Positions 44,433 to 53,934 of a stretch of DNA of 64,000 nucleotides are shown here, in pieces (position 1 is the first letter of the stretch; each line of letters starts with the position of its first letter). Origin of the DNA: Streptomyces sp. HUAS 15-9. GTDB taxonomy: Bacteria; Actinomycetota; Actinomycetes; Streptomycetales; Streptomycetaceae. The position numbers and the translations under genes were made by a program. The notes under the pieces were generated by a model. It was not told the DNA's origin. It saw nothing but the letters and a program-made list of their open reading frames with translations, and did no database searches. Location of the stretch: positions 8,866,001 through 8,930,000 of the forward strand of contig NZ_CP106798.1 of NCBI RefSeq assembly GCF_025642155.1, given 5' to 3'.

Positions 44433-45125
44433 TCAGTGGTTGATCATGTCCCGGGTCTGGGTGTAGACCGTTGCGTCGGTGAGCAGGCCGGTGTGGCTGA
44501 GGCACGCGGTCTGGGTGTTGGCCGCGCCGGTCAGAGAGACGGAGGTGTCCGGGTTGATCACCGTGTCGCAGGGCGACCACCAGGTGGCGTAACGGGGTGA
44601 GCCCGGTGTCTCGTCGCCGGAGTTGAGGGCGGCGAGGAAGCTGGAGCCGATTCGCATCTCGGTGCAGGAGGTGTCGAAGCAGCTGTTGGCGCTGTCGGTG
44701 CCGTGGTTCGGTCCTCCCAGTGACACCCAGGCGTCGACCTTGGCGGTGCCGCCTAGGTTCTTCAGGTAGTAGCGCGAGGAGAGCCCTCCCATGGAGTGGC
44801 TGACGATGTCGACCTTGGTGGCGCCGGTGGCCGCGAGGAGACGGTCGACCTCGGTGGACAGTTGCTGGGCGGTCGTGGCATTGGACTGGTGCCAGTCGTA
44901 GGACCACTGGTCGAGGTACGAGGACGGCCAGCCGTCGGTTCTGAAGCGGTCCGCCATGGTGGTCCAGTTGCTGGCGTCACCGGTGTAGCCGTGCACGAAC
45001 AGGACGGGGTTGCTGGTCGAGTTGAAGGTGGAGCTGCTCGATGCCTGGGCGGGAAGGGCGGCGGCCTGCACGGCGAGAAGGGCGCCGGCCGCGGCGACGG
45101 CTGCGCTGGCAAGGGTTTTGTTCAC
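44433..45125 (-). CDS. Secreted triacylglycerol lipase (class 2 type)
   Basis: 230 residues. The signal peptide is MNKTLASAAVAAAGALLAVQ with cleavage after AQA. The core begins NPVLFVHGYTGDASNWTTMA, the nucleophile is in VDIVSHSMGGLSSRYYL and the catalytic Asp region is near WWSPCDTVINPD. A final His lies in CLSHTGLL. Two Cys pairs suggest disulfides. It fits extracellular lipases of the alpha/beta-hydrolase fold that split lipid esters. It stands alone on the minus strand. Confidence 0.88.
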   Translation of the reverse strand: MNKTLASAAVAAAGALLAVQAAALPAQASSSSTFNSTSNPVLFVHGYTGDASNWTTMADRFRTDGWPSSYLDQWSYDWHQSNATTAQQLSTEVDRLLAATGATKVDIVSHSMGGLSSRYYLKNLGGTAKVDAWVSLGGPNHGTDSANSCFDTSCTEMRIGSSFLAALNSGDETPGSPRYATWWSPCDTVINPDTSVSLTGAANTQTACLSHTGLLTDATVYTQTRDMINH

Positions 45126-45633
45126 GAGGGACTCTCGGGTGGGGTTCGGGACAGCGCTCGACGGCGCGTTCTGACAAAGGACAGCGCTGGGGCGTTTCCC
45201 GGGTCGCGGGAGCTGTGCCTACGGGCGTGCGGCGGCATGCCGAGGGGCCGGTTCGCCGTGGCCGCACGGAGGGAGAGGACACCGGTGTCATCGAGGGTGG
45301 CGTGAGCGTACTGACCGGTAGGTATTGGTGGTCAAGAGGCGTGCGCGGAAATTTTTCGACCCGGCTGATGCCGGAGTATGGCGCGCCCAACGCGGGGATG
45401 CTGCAGTACTGCGGGGAGGGGCTGGATCTAGGAGGATGGCTCCGCCTCGCTGGCAGACCACGCGGCCGACCCTCCGATGAGGCACTCCGTCACCTAACGG
45501 GCCCTGTTTCGTCGGGAGCCCGCACCTGGCCCGAAGATTCTGCGCTTGCCCAGTACCCGGCGCGGCTGCCGTCCCCGACCGAGCTGCCGTATCAGCATGG
45601 GGTGACAGTCCTGACGTTCGGGTGGAGGTTGCC
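45126..45633. other. Non-coding region
   Basis: About 500 bp between the divergent lipase and lipoprotein genes. It should hold their promoters. No ORF has a family or a good start. Confidence 0.4.
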
Positions 45634-46071
45634 GTGCGGCGCTGGAGGTGGACGGGTGTTGCGGCGTTCGCGTGTGCCCTTGGTCTTGCCGGCTGCACCA
45701 CGCTCGGCGAGAGGGAGACGGCCGCGTCGAAGGCGGCCTTGCGCTTCGAGGAGAGCGTCCGGCGGGCCGACGCGAGGCATGCCTGCGCGGCGCTGGCCCC
45801 CCAGACCCGGCAGGAACTCGAGCAGTCCGCCAAGTCCCGGTGCGCCCAGGCCCTGCCCGGGTATCTGAAGTCGAGCACGATCTTGAGCACCAACGTCGGC
45901 ATCGCGGACTGGGCCTCGGCCTTCGGCGACGCCACCGTCGCCGCGGTGATGCTGGACCGGCTCCTGCACCGGGCCGCGGTGGTTGGCATCGACGGCCCCT
46001 CCTACCGGCTCCGCCACCACCAGAACCACGCCGACAGCCTTCGCCAGGGAGTGAACGCCCGTGTCTCCTGA
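45634..46071 (+). pseudogene. Lipoprotein N-terminus fused to an IstB C-terminus
   Basis: GTG 45634 with GGTGGAGG five bases upstream. The first about 80 residues are a lipoprotein: RWTGVAAFACALGLAGC (lipobox), then ALRFEESVRRADARHACAAL. At about residue 83 the frame passes without a break into STNVGIADWASAFGDATVAA and DRLLHRAAVVGIDGPSYRLR, the end of an IS21-type IstB ATPase. The result is an accidental in-frame fusion that lost the lipoprotein C-terminus. The following gene overlaps its stop. Confidence 0.7.
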
Positions 46072-46693
46072 ACTCGACCCCACCAGCGCGGAGTCGGCGC
46101 GGACCTGCCCCGAATGCCAGGCCGGCTTCACGGTCGACTCCGTGGCCAGCCGACGCAAGTACTGCTCGCCCACCTGCCGGGAGAAAGCCCGCTCGCACCT
46201 GCCCACCCAGCGGATCTGCCCCCAGTGCGACCAGGAGTTCACCACCACCCTCAGCCCGAGGCGCATCTTCTGCTCGCCCGAGTGCCGCACTGCCTCCCGC
46301 GAGGCCAAGACGGAGACCCGGACCTGCCCCGTCTGCGAGAACCCCTTCCAGGTCCAACGCACGGTCCGCACCATCTACTGCTCGGCCGTCTGCCGTCGCG
46401 AAGCCGAGCACCGCCGCGACCGGGCCCTGGACGAGGAACGAGCCCGCCGCCTCGGCCAAGCACCGCCAGCCGCGTTGCGGGCCCGGATCGAGCTTCCCCC
46501 TCCACCGGCGCCTCGCCCGGCCTCCCGCCAGTCCGCCGGGGTCCGTGACCCGCTGGAGCCGACCGCGACCCGCAACTGCCCGCACTGCCAGCAGCCGATC
46601 ACCATCGTCGCCCTGCTGGCCACCCCCGAGGCCGCCCGGCCGACGATGCCTCACCACCGCACCGACGTCGTCCCGCTGCGGAGGACCCCATAA
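46061..46693 (+). CDS. Zinc-ribbon protein associated with an IS21 tail
   Basis: 210 residues from GTG 46061 overlapping the preceding stop by 11 bp. Four CxxC-type ribbons occur: CPECQAGFTVDS with YCSPTCREK, CPQCDQEFTT with FCSPECRTA, CPVCENPFQV with YCSAVCRRE, and CPHCQQPI near the C-terminus. The pattern is like MYM-type or FCS-type zinc fingers repeated three times. It follows an istB tail in the same operon layout, suggesting a passenger or accessory gene of that element. The role is unknown but probably nucleic-acid binding. Confidence 0.65.
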   Translation: MSPELDPTSAESARTCPECQAGFTVDSVASRRKYCSPTCREKARSHLPTQRICPQCDQEFTTTLSPRRIFCSPECRTASREAKTETRTCPVCENPFQVQRTVRTIYCSAVCRREAEHRRDRALDEERARRLGQAPPAALRARIELPPPPAPRPASRQSAGVRDPLEPTATRNCPHCQQPITIVALLATPEAARPTMPHHRTDVVPLRRTP

Positions 46694-46704
46694 CCGACCT
46701 GTCC

Positions 46705-46854
46705 ATGCTCCACCAGGTCGACGAGTTGGTCACCCGCAGCCACAGCGACGGCCTCACCGCTGCCGCGCTGATCGAGCAGCACGGAAGGTTCCTGTTGGTC
46801 CACGCCGATCTCCCAGACCTGGATACACCAAAGCCCTGGGCCTTCGTCGGCTGA
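46705..46854 (+). CDS. Short protein, NUDIX-like N-terminus
   Basis: 49 residues: MLHQVDELVTRSHSDGLTAA, then ALIEQHGRFLLVHADLPDLD and KPWAFVG. The strand pattern AxIEQxGRFLLV resembles the first strands of NUDIX proteins, but the Nudix box is absent, so the gene may be truncated. It begins 11 bp after the zinc-ribbon gene and appears to be in the same transcript. Confidence 0.45.
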   Translation: MLHQVDELVTRSHSDGLTAAALIEQHGRFLLVHADLPDLDTPKPWAFVG

Positions 46855-46900
46855 GCAGAGCCAGGTGCTTGCGCGGTCCTTTCGACCGCGCAAGCACGTC

Positions 46901-47428
46901 TCATGCCCCAGTAGCCCCATCGATCTGCTCACGAATGAGATCAGCGTGACCGTTGTGACGTGCGTATTCCTCGATCATATGCACCATGATCCAGCGCAGG
47001 GAGACTCCCTGATCGCCGACATGACCCGCTTCTTGCTCGGACAGGCGGCCGGAGTCATCCAGCGATGCGTCCGCGATCAGCTCACGGCCTCGGGCGACTT
47101 CCGCTTGCCAGGCAGCCGTCGCCTCCTCGAGTCCTCGTTCCGGCTGAAGGGCAAAGCCGTCGAGGTTGCACTCCCCGAAGACCGGCGACACGGTGAGACC
47201 TGCGAACACGCGCTGGAACCAGTTGCGCTCCACCTCGGCCATGTGCTGAACGAGACCGAGCAGCGTCACTGACGACGGTGATGCCGCAGCAAGCCGTAAT
47301 TGATCATCTTTCAGCCCCGAACACTTCAGGGCGAGAGTCGCACGGTGAAAGTCCAGCCATGCTTCCAGCATGGCGCGCTCGTCGGCATGCGTGGGCGGGA
47401 TAGGCCGTCCATCCGGTGTCGTATTCAT
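46901..47428 (-). CDS. DinB-family (DUF664) protein
   Basis: 175 residues from ATG 47428 (GGGTGAG upstream). Four-helix bundle motifs are present: [40 protein letters not shown] and [20 protein letters not shown]. The three His residues typical of the DinB metal site are visible (HM, HM and HNGH). Actinobacterial members use mycothiol or bind divalent metal; the exact substrate is not known. The gene is alone. Confidence 0.85.
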   Translation of the reverse strand: MNTTPDGRPIPPTHADERAMLEAWLDFHRATLALKCSGLKDDQLRLAAASPSSVTLLGLVQHMAEVERNWFQRVFAGLTVSPVFGECNLDGFALQPERGLEEATAAWQAEVARGRELIADASLDDSGRLSEQEAGHVGDQGVSLRWIMVHMIEEYARHNGHADLIREQIDGATGA

Positions 47429-48266
47429 GAGCTCACCCTGGCAGCAGCCGCCGTGGACCACGACCGTCTTCGCTGGCGACGAACACGCGTCTCGCACGAT
47501 AACCAACAGCGTCCCTGACGGCCGTCGGGCCCTCGGCATGTCGCTGGTCGCTCCCCAGCATCCCCACTTCGTTGACCAGCGGACGAACTGAGGCGAACAG
47601 CACCCCTGGCCAATTTCGACCGTCCTCATCATGTTTGATCCGTTGCGCCGCGGGGGTTGCGCGAAGGTTTCAGGAATACCGGCGCCGTATGCCTTTGCCC
47701 CACCGTCCTTTGCCTGACCACGCCCCTTCGCCCAGCCCGCACCCGGACCGATTGCTGCGGTCACGCTTCATGGGTGTGTTCCCGGCCCGACAGGATCCTC
47801 GGGCCTGGGAAGTCGGGCCTCGCTCTACGCCGTTCGCGCTTGGTCCGGGGCGACGGCTGCTCTCCAGAAGCCGATGTCAGACAGTCGTGGCAGACGGCTG
47901 TGGGCCGAAGGCCCCTGTCCGACGGCTGTTGGGCCCAAAGCGGGGGCGCTGACAGGGGACCAGTGGGCCCTGCGGCCGTGCCTGTTCGGCCCAGGCGAGA
48001 GCGTGCGCGGCAGCACCATGCTGGCGTGTGACCGGTCCGGGGCTGCCAAAGAGCGTCGCGCCGACTGCCCGGCCACGGCTCTGTGCCGGGGCCGCATCGG
48101 CGCGTCGTGCCCACGGGTCGGTCACCAGCCGACCGCCCGGCGCCACCGGGGGACTGCGATCCGCATCGGCGTCGGCTTCCGGCATACGGACATGCCGGAT
48201 CCAGGACGGACCAGCAATTCCTGCCCGCACCGGTCGGTCGAACCGGCTGTGAACCGCTGGAGCCCC
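47429..48266. other. Region without a gene
   Basis: About 840 bp. Two near-copies of GACGGCTGTGGGCC (47894-47907 and 47931-47945, the second with one inserted T) sit next to a GGGCC-GAA-GGCCC hairpin. These look like regulator half-sites. No ORF has a convincing start or family. Confidence 0.4.
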
Positions 48267-48578
48267 ATGAGCAGTCCTGCCCTCACGGCCCCATCCCAGG
48301 ACGCTGCGGCCGGCGAGCCCGCAGCGGCGCGCCACGATCGCCCGGCTGCGGAACCGGCCGAACCCATGGCCGTGTTGCTCGCCGCCGCGGACGGCGACCC
48401 GAGCGACGCCGAGAGTAGCGCTACCGACCTCGTGGCGTTCTGCGACCGCGAACTCCTGCCGTACGCAGGTGCCGAGAAGCCCGTGCTCCAACCCACCGCC
48501 CGCCCGCACAAGTTGCTCCGTCCGTATGCGCAAGCACCTGAGAGACGTCCACGAACCGAGGGCGAGCGGCAGGTCTGA
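48267..48578 (+). pseudogene. Hemerythrin-like fragment
   Basis: 103 residues from ATG 48267. The segment PMAVLLAAADGDPSDAESSA and DLVAFCDRELLPYAGAEKPV resembles the helix 2-3 region of actinobacterial hemerythrin-like (HHE) proteins, where a His/Glu pair binds iron. Here the usual E-E-x-x-L-Y pattern is degraded (EKPVLQPTA). N- and C-terminal iron-binding helices are missing. It is a decayed or truncated gene. Confidence 0.45.
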
Positions 48579-48579
48579 G

Positions 48580-49737
48580 ATGGACATCACGATCCACGGC
48601 CTCGACGAGATGAGTCCGTCACTTCACCGCATGTGGCGCGGGGCGATGGACGACTCGCCCGAATACGCCAACCCCTTCCTGTCACCGCAGTTTGCCGTGG
48701 CGATCGCTCGACACCGACGCGGGGCGCGCGTGGCGGTCCTGCGGGAGGGCGGGGAAGCCGTCGGTTTCTTTCCGCACCAGCGCGGGTCCTTCGGCGTCGG
48801 CCGGGCGATCGGCCTCGGTCTGTCGGACTGCCAGGCACTGGTGCACCGGCCGGGGGTCACCTGGGACACCCGGGAGCTGCTGCGGGCCTGCGGGCTGTCC
48901 GTCTTCGAGTTCGATCACCTCGTCGAGGATCAGAGCCCCTTCGCGAGACACGTCACCGGAATGTTCGCCTCGCCGGTGATCGACCTGGAGCACCACGGGA
49001 GCGGCTATGTGGAGTGGCTGCGCCGCACGTCTCCTCGGCTGACCAAGTCCACGCTGGCCAAAGAGCGCCGCATGGGGCGCGACATCGGCGAGGTGCGGTT
49101 CGTCTTCGACGAGCGTGACCCGCGGATGCTGCGCCAGCTCATGCGGTGGAAGTCCGCGCAGTACCGCAGGACGGGACGGATGGACCGGTTCGCCCGGCCG
49201 TGGATCGTGCACCTGGTGGACGGCCTGTTCCATACCCGGGACGAGCACTTCAACGGTGTGCTGTCCGTGCTGTACGCCGGTGACCGGGCGGTGGCCGCGC
49301 ACTTTGGGCCGAGGTCGCGCACGGTGCTGGCGGCCTGGTTTCCCGCCTACGATCCCGAGTTCCGCCGCTACTCGCCCGGGCTGATCATGCATCTGAGGTT
49401 GGCGGAGGCCGCCGACGCGAATGGGGTGAAATGCATGGATCTCGGGCGTGGTGACATGGAGTACAAGGACTGGCTCAAGACCCGAGAGCTACAAGTGGCC
49501 GAGGGGTTCGCGACCCGGGTCCATCCGGTGGCGGCCGCGCACCGGATGTGGCGCGGCCCGGTGCGCGGCCTGCGGAACACGGTTCTGGCCCATCCCGGGC
49601 TGCGGGAGCCCGCCGACCGGCTGCTGAGGACGATCGGCACGCTCCGTACGTCGGGCCTGCCGGGAACCGCCGGGCCCCGTCGAGGCGCGCCCGAGCGAAC
49701 CACGTCCCGCGCACGACCCTCCGCCGGAAGCAGGTGA
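48580..49737 (+). CDS. FemAB-like GNAT acyltransferase (CelD/BcsL type)
   Basis: 385 residues from ATG 48580. N-terminal: HRMWRGAMDDSPEYANPFLS, VAVLREGGEAVGFFPHQRGS. Middle: LRRTSPRLTKSTLAKERRMG. C-terminal GNAT: HFNGVLSVLYAGDRAVAAHF, SPGLIMHLRLAEAADANGVK and MDLGRGDMEYKDWLKTRELQ. This is the double-GNAT fold used for acylating polysaccharide or lipid-linked sugars. It is directly followed (2 bp) by a DegT-type aminotransferase, so the pair probably makes an amino sugar and acylates it. The C-terminal 40 residues are basic and disordered. Confidence 0.8.
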   Translation: MDITIHGLDEMSPSLHRMWRGAMDDSPEYANPFLSPQFAVAIARHRRGARVAVLREGGEAVGFFPHQRGSFGVGRAIGLGLSDCQALVHRPGVTWDTRELLRACGLSVFEFDHLVEDQSPFARHVTGMFASPVIDLEHHGSGYVEWLRRTSPRLTKSTLAKERRMGRDIGEVRFVFDERDPRMLRQLMRWKSAQYRRTGRMDRFARPWIVHLVDGLFHTRDEHFNGVLSVLYAGDRAVAAHFGPRSRTVLAAWFPAYDPEFRRYSPGLIMHLRLAEAADANGVKCMDLGRGDMEYKDWLKTRELQVAEGFATRVHPVAAAHRMWRGPVRGLRNTVLAHPGLREPADRLLRTIGTLRTSGLPGTAGPRRGAPERTTSRARPSAGSR

Positions 49738-49739
49738 CG

Positions 49740-50969
49740 ATGCCGTACGGATCGCGGCTCGCCGCGACAATGACACGACGACTCGGACGCGAATGCGTCT
49801 ACACGCCCTCGGCCCGGCTGGCCCTGTACCTGGCGCTGCGACGCTGGTGCCGGCCCGGTGCACGGGTGCTGATGTCCCCGCTGAACGACGACGTGATCCT
49901 CTTCGTCGTCCTCGCGGCCGCACTGCGCCCGGTACTCGCCCCCGTGTCCGTGTGGGACGGAAATATCGACCCGGCCGCCGTACCGGAGTCCACCTGGCGG
50001 AACGTGGATGCCGTCCTGACCACGAACCTGTACGGCATGCCGGACCACGTCGTCGAACTGCGCCGCCACTGCGAGGCGTTGGGAATTCCCTTGTTCGAGG
50101 ACGCGGCGCACGCCATCGGCACGCACGTGGACGGGCAGCCGATCGGGACGTTCGGGAAGGCGGCGGCGTTCAGCCTGTCCAAGCATGTGGCGGGGATGGC
50201 TGGTGGCTTCCTCGCCGTCGACGACGCGCGCACCCGACGGGAGCTGGAGCTGCTGCGCGACGACCTGCTGACGCCGCGCAGCCTCGCCACCGACCTGGCC
50301 ACCACGCTGCGGCCGCTGGCCCGGTCCGCCGCACACACCCTGCACCTGGTGCGACCCGTCTGGCGGACGCTGCAGCGCCTCGGGCTGCTGGAACGCGACG
50401 GCTTCCGCATGGACCTGCACGCGCCGCTACTGGCCGCCTGCGCGGGCCGGGCGCCGAGTCTGACCGCGTACGAGCCGTGGGTCAGGGTCGACCTGCACGG
50501 CTACCGTTCCCGCCACGGAAGCCTGGTCCGCGGGCAGTTGGCGCTGCGGATGGCCGGCCTGGACCGGGACCTCACCCGGCGCAGGGCCGGCGTCTCACTG
50601 CTGTCGGGCACCACATGGGCCTCCCCGGCACTGCACGAGCGGGCGGAGCACGACGGACTCCCAGCCCTCTTCCGGGTCCCGCTCCTCGTCGACGACCGCG
50701 ATGCCCTGGTGGAGCGTCTGGTGCGGCACAGCGTGGTCTCCGGGTACGTCTACGACCCCCCGCTCGACGACTACGCGGGCGCCGAGTTCGTCGAACTGTC
50801 CCCCGACCCGTCGGCCGCCCGCTGGTTTGCCGCACACGTCCTTCCGGCCGATCCGCTCCTGGCCCACAGAATCGCAGGCGCCCTCACGAGAGAACGGGCG
50901 ACGACCGCGCACCCCTCGGTCCCCGCCCCCGTCCCGGAAGCCACGCCACCGGCAATCCTGGGCCACTGA
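49740..50969 (+). CDS. DegT/DnrJ/EryC1-type PLP aminotransferase
   Basis: 409 residues. It has the sugar aminotransferase fold: VYTPSARLALYLALRRWCRP, VDAVLTTNLYGMPDHVVELR, the PLP Asp-like IPLFEDAAHAIGTHVDGQPI and the lysine motif AAAFSLSKHVAGMAGGFLAV. The Lys that binds PLP is in SLSKH. DegT enzymes transfer an amino group to keto-sugar nucleotides. The ATG lies 2 bp after the preceding stop, giving tight coupling to the acyltransferase. No other sugar gene is nearby, so substrates must come from elsewhere. The C-terminus is extended by a Pro/Ala tail. Confidence 0.85.
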   Translation: MPYGSRLAATMTRRLGRECVYTPSARLALYLALRRWCRPGARVLMSPLNDDVILFVVLAAALRPVLAPVSVWDGNIDPAAVPESTWRNVDAVLTTNLYGMPDHVVELRRHCEALGIPLFEDAAHAIGTHVDGQPIGTFGKAAAFSLSKHVAGMAGGFLAVDDARTRRELELLRDDLLTPRSLATDLATTLRPLARSAAHTLHLVRPVWRTLQRLGLLERDGFRMDLHAPLLAACAGRAPSLTAYEPWVRVDLHGYRSRHGSLVRGQLALRMAGLDRDLTRRRAGVSLLSGTTWASPALHERAEHDGLPALFRVPLLVDDRDALVERLVRHSVVSGYVYDPPLDDYAGAEFVELSPDPSAARWFAAHVLPADPLLAHRIAGALTRERATTAHPSVPAPVPEATPPAILGH

Positions 50970-51398
50970 GGGGCACGTCAGCACGGCCCCTCACTGTGAG
51001 AACTCGGTGCGCGGCTGGTTCAAGCTGCGGCCGGGCCGCCGGTCGCAGGGGGTTCCGGGACGGGCAGCATGGTCGGCCGGGACGCCGGCTGTGCCGGTAC
51101 CCGGCCCGCTGTCGAGAAATGGGCGAGCTCGCTGCTCAGGGCCCGAGATGACCGGGCTGTGCTCTGCGGCACTGGCCGGGGAGGGTGGCCGGAGCGGCCG
51201 CTGCGGGCGGGCCGAGGCCGCGGCTCTCACCCTCGGGTATGTGTGGGCAGGTGTCGCGCTGTCGGTAGCTGCCCGGCACGCCCGTGCAACACCGCCGCTC
51301 AGAAGGCCCGGGAGCCCTGGAAAAGGCCGCCCAGGGTGTGCCAGGACAGGCCGGGGTGCTCGAGGCGCAGCGCATCCAAGGCAGCGGTGGCCAGTCTG
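50970..51398. other. Non-coding region
   Basis: About 430 bp after the aminotransferase. No gene is recognised; some minus-strand frames overlap the zinc-ribbon gene's end. Probably flanking DNA with the terminator of the pair. Confidence 0.4.
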
Positions 51399-51773
51399 CT
51401 ACTTCTCCATGGTGTAGGGCCACTCGACCCACCCGAGCCACAAGCGTGACGTCACCCGCGCCCCGGGTATGTTCGAAGCCACTGGGCGAGCGCAAGGATC
51501 GGCGCGGAGCGGAACGAGCACACCGACACGCGCACCGCGCTGCGCAATGGGCAGCGGGGGCATCTGGTGCCCGCAGACGCGGCAGTGGATGTACCATCGG
51601 CCGTCGGTGCGGACCAGGCCGTACGCGTCGCATTCGGGGCAGGGGCGCGGCGCGGGTCCCGGGTTGAACTGGCCGCTTACCAAGGAGAGTTGCAGGCCTG
51701 CTGGGCAGGGAGCAAACGGCAGACGATCTTGAGCTCTGACAACCGCACCTGAGCAGCACGAGTACACGATCAA
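51399..51773 (-). CDS. Hypothetical protein with CxxC zinc ribbon
   Basis: 124 residues as drawn; the true start may be further inside. The core PRPCPECDAYGLVRTDGRWY, IHCRVCGHQMPPL carries two CxxC pairs, a rubredoxin-like ribbon. The rest (LVPLRADPCARPVASNIPGA, LWLGWVEWPYTMEK) has no family. The N-terminal part is Cys-rich and less natural. It could be a plasmid-type small DNA-binding protein. Confidence 0.4.
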   Translation of the reverse strand: MIVYSCCSGAVVRAQDRLPFAPCPAGLQLSLVSGQFNPGPAPRPCPECDAYGLVRTDGRWYIHCRVCGHQMPPLPIAQRGARVGVLVPLRADPCARPVASNIPGARVTSRLWLGWVEWPYTMEK

Positions 51774-51970
51774 CGACTCACGCCAGCCCTGTGACCACTG
51801 ACTTCAAGATGGTGGATCTTCGGCGAATCTGCACAACGAATGCGCAACCGGGGGCAAGGCGCGCGCTGGTTCTGTACAAGGGCTCGCCGCTCTGTTGGTG
51901 CGGAGCGTCCTGTTCGCAATCGCGGTGGCAATACCAGTTGAGGCGTCCCCCGGTGTGTGGACACGGGGGT
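51774..51970. other. Intergenic, IS3 end
   Basis: About 200 bp. GTGTGTGGACACGGGGGTTC near 51953-51972 probably includes the terminal repeat of the IS3 fragment that follows. Nothing else is seen. Confidence 0.4.
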
Positions 51971-52190
51971 TCATGCTGCGAGTGTGATTCTACGTTCTCT
52001 TTGATGCCGCTGTTCGAACTCGGCAGGCGACAGGTAGTTGAGGGCGCTGTGGCGCCTTGTTGTGTTGTAGTAGGTGAGCCACTGGAAGATCTCCAGCCGT
52101 GCCTGACGCATCGTTGTGAACGGCGTGGTGCATCGTCTCCCTCTTGAGGCCCTGCCAGAACGACTCGGCGAGGGCGTTGATGCCCCTATA
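51971..52190 (-). pseudogene. IS3-family OrfB C-terminal fragment
   Basis: Minus strand: ALAESFWQGLKRETMHHA, then after a frameshift near 52115 ARLEIFQWLTYYNTTRRHSA and LNYLSPAEFEQRHQRE. This is the final part of an rve-type IS3 transposase, including the Glu-containing helix. It differs from the OrfB at 35725. The upstream part is gone. Confidence 0.75.
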
Positions 52191-52235
52191 GATGTCAAGT
52201 AGCGGTATCGGGAGTGCCCATGGGCTCGGATGCGG

Positions 52236-52416
52236 GGCCACCCGCTCGATACTGGTCATTGCCTGGCACCTGATCAACGACCCGGACGCCTCTTACCAGG
52301 AACTCGGCGCCGACTGGCATCAACGCCACCTCAACCCCGCCCGCAGGACCCGTGATCTCGTCCGCCAGCTCCAGGCTCTCGGCCACCAGGTCACTCTCGA
52401 ACCCGTAACAGCCTGA
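52236..52416 (+). pseudogene. IS110-family transposase C-terminal fragment
   Basis: Plus strand: SILVIAWHLINDPDASYQEL, then RTRDLVRQLQALGHQVTLEP ending at 52416. This is the conserved last helix pair of IS110-group transposases. Its N-terminal DEDD domain is missing. It abuts the truncated IS1380 transposase. Confidence 0.7.
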
Positions 52417-52740
52417 CCGACCCCACTCGATCCGACATCCGGTCCGCAAGCGGCCCCGGATGCTGCCGCCTGCCCTCCCGAAGATCGATTTTCCGTTCAA
52501 CGGCCTGGTGGATGGCATCTGTGATGGTCATGCCGACCGAGTAGGTCAGCCACCGGCCGCGGGCGGACAGCCAGTTGAGGAACTCGTAGGTTCCTCCGCC
52601 CGAGTCGGTGCGGATGAGCGTCTGCCGTCCCCGTCGGTACTTCTTCGGCAGTTGCTTCAGGGCGAGCCGGGAGGCTTCGATATGGTCCGCGGCGGCATTG
52701 TCGGGTAGCCCCAGCGCATTGCTGCGCCGGGGCCCCCTCA

Positions 52741-52775
52741 GAACCGTGCGTGCCTGCTTTCCAGGCACACGGCTC
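52741..52775 (-). ncRNA. Group II intron domain V
   Basis: 35 nt on the minus strand, starting GAGCCGTGTGCC, with a GAAA tetraloop-like GGAAAG turn and ending CACGGTTC. It folds as the highly conserved DV hairpin, the catalytic heart of the ribozyme. It overlaps the last bases of the reverse-transcriptase stop codon. Confidence 0.85.
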
Positions 52776-53934
52776 AAGCAAGTCCCGCGGGCTCGCGGGC
52801 AGGCAGAGTTGCTGGTCCCGGTGCGCGGGCGGCAATACGTCGTCGCGCGCAGTGGGCGTGCATGAGGCAGCGTGCGGTGTCGTCCGGTGGGCTGCCGTCC
52901 TCGGTGGCGAGCGCCGTGCGGCGGATCGCCTTGCGGACGGCGGTGAGCCACTGCTCCCACTCGGTGGGACTTTGCGGCTCTTGATCAGCGTGCAGCAGCA
53001 GAGTGCCGCAGCCGGGACAGCGGCCGTGCTGCGCGTGTAGCAGCCGCAGCACGAACCGCCCCAGCGGGGGCTTTCGCCGCCGTCGACGATCGGCCCAGGA
53101 GCCGGTCAGAGCGGGATCGTCCGGAGACGCTCTGCCCTTCACCAGCCGATGCCGGACAATCTTCGTCCAGGAGAACTTCACCAGGAAGCGGCCGGTGTCC
53201 CGGTCGCCGAACACCCAGCGATCCCGCCTGGTCGGGTGGAACGCGCCGAAGTACCGGGCCACGACCCAGCGTTTCGACTTGTTCGGGTGCGCCCGCAGTC
53301 CCCACCGGTAGGTGAGCCGCCACACGTAGTGATCCAGAGAGGAGAAGATCTCCTTGGACACCCCGGTGCGGTAGTAGGCCGCCCAGCCCCGGATCACGGG
53401 GTTGAGCTTGTTGATCACCGCTTCAGCGTTGGCCCCGTGCAGGGCCTCGACCTCAGCGGCGAGCCTGCTGCGAATGCGCCGCACGGCTGCCTTGCTGGGC
53501 TTGGTCAGCAGCTTGCCGTTGCGATAGCGGCGGACGTTGAACCCGAGGAAATCGAAGCCCTCTTCAAGGCGGACGACGCGCGTCTTGTCCTCGTTGAAGG
53601 TCAGTCCCCTCGGCGCCAGCCACACCGCGAGCTGCTGCTTGACCTGCCGGGCCTGCTCCTCGCTGACGCACAAGGCCACCAGATCGTCGGCGTAGCGGAT
53701 CACCACGGGGGTGCCCGGCTCCGACTTACCCGCGTGCCTCATCCCGTCAGGGAAGTACCGGACCCCGGCGGCTTCCTCCAGCCCGTGCAAGGCGACGTTC
53801 AACAGCGTCGGGCTGGCCACGCCCCCAACACAATGGGCAACTTCTGCTTCGAAGTGACGCTCAGCTACCGGCGGTTGGAGAAGCTGCCGTGTACGGAGAG
53901 TAGGCCTTGTCGTGATGGGTAGTACATTCATGAC

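Noticed and set aside
51660..51700. Second IS256 end
   Set aside because: GTTGAACTGGCCGCTTACC and the following AAGGAGAGTT resemble the leader just upstream of the IS256 transposase at 63182-63211, but the match is short (about 29 bp with mismatches) and is not at the mapped IS terminus. It may be chance or shared leader sequence.
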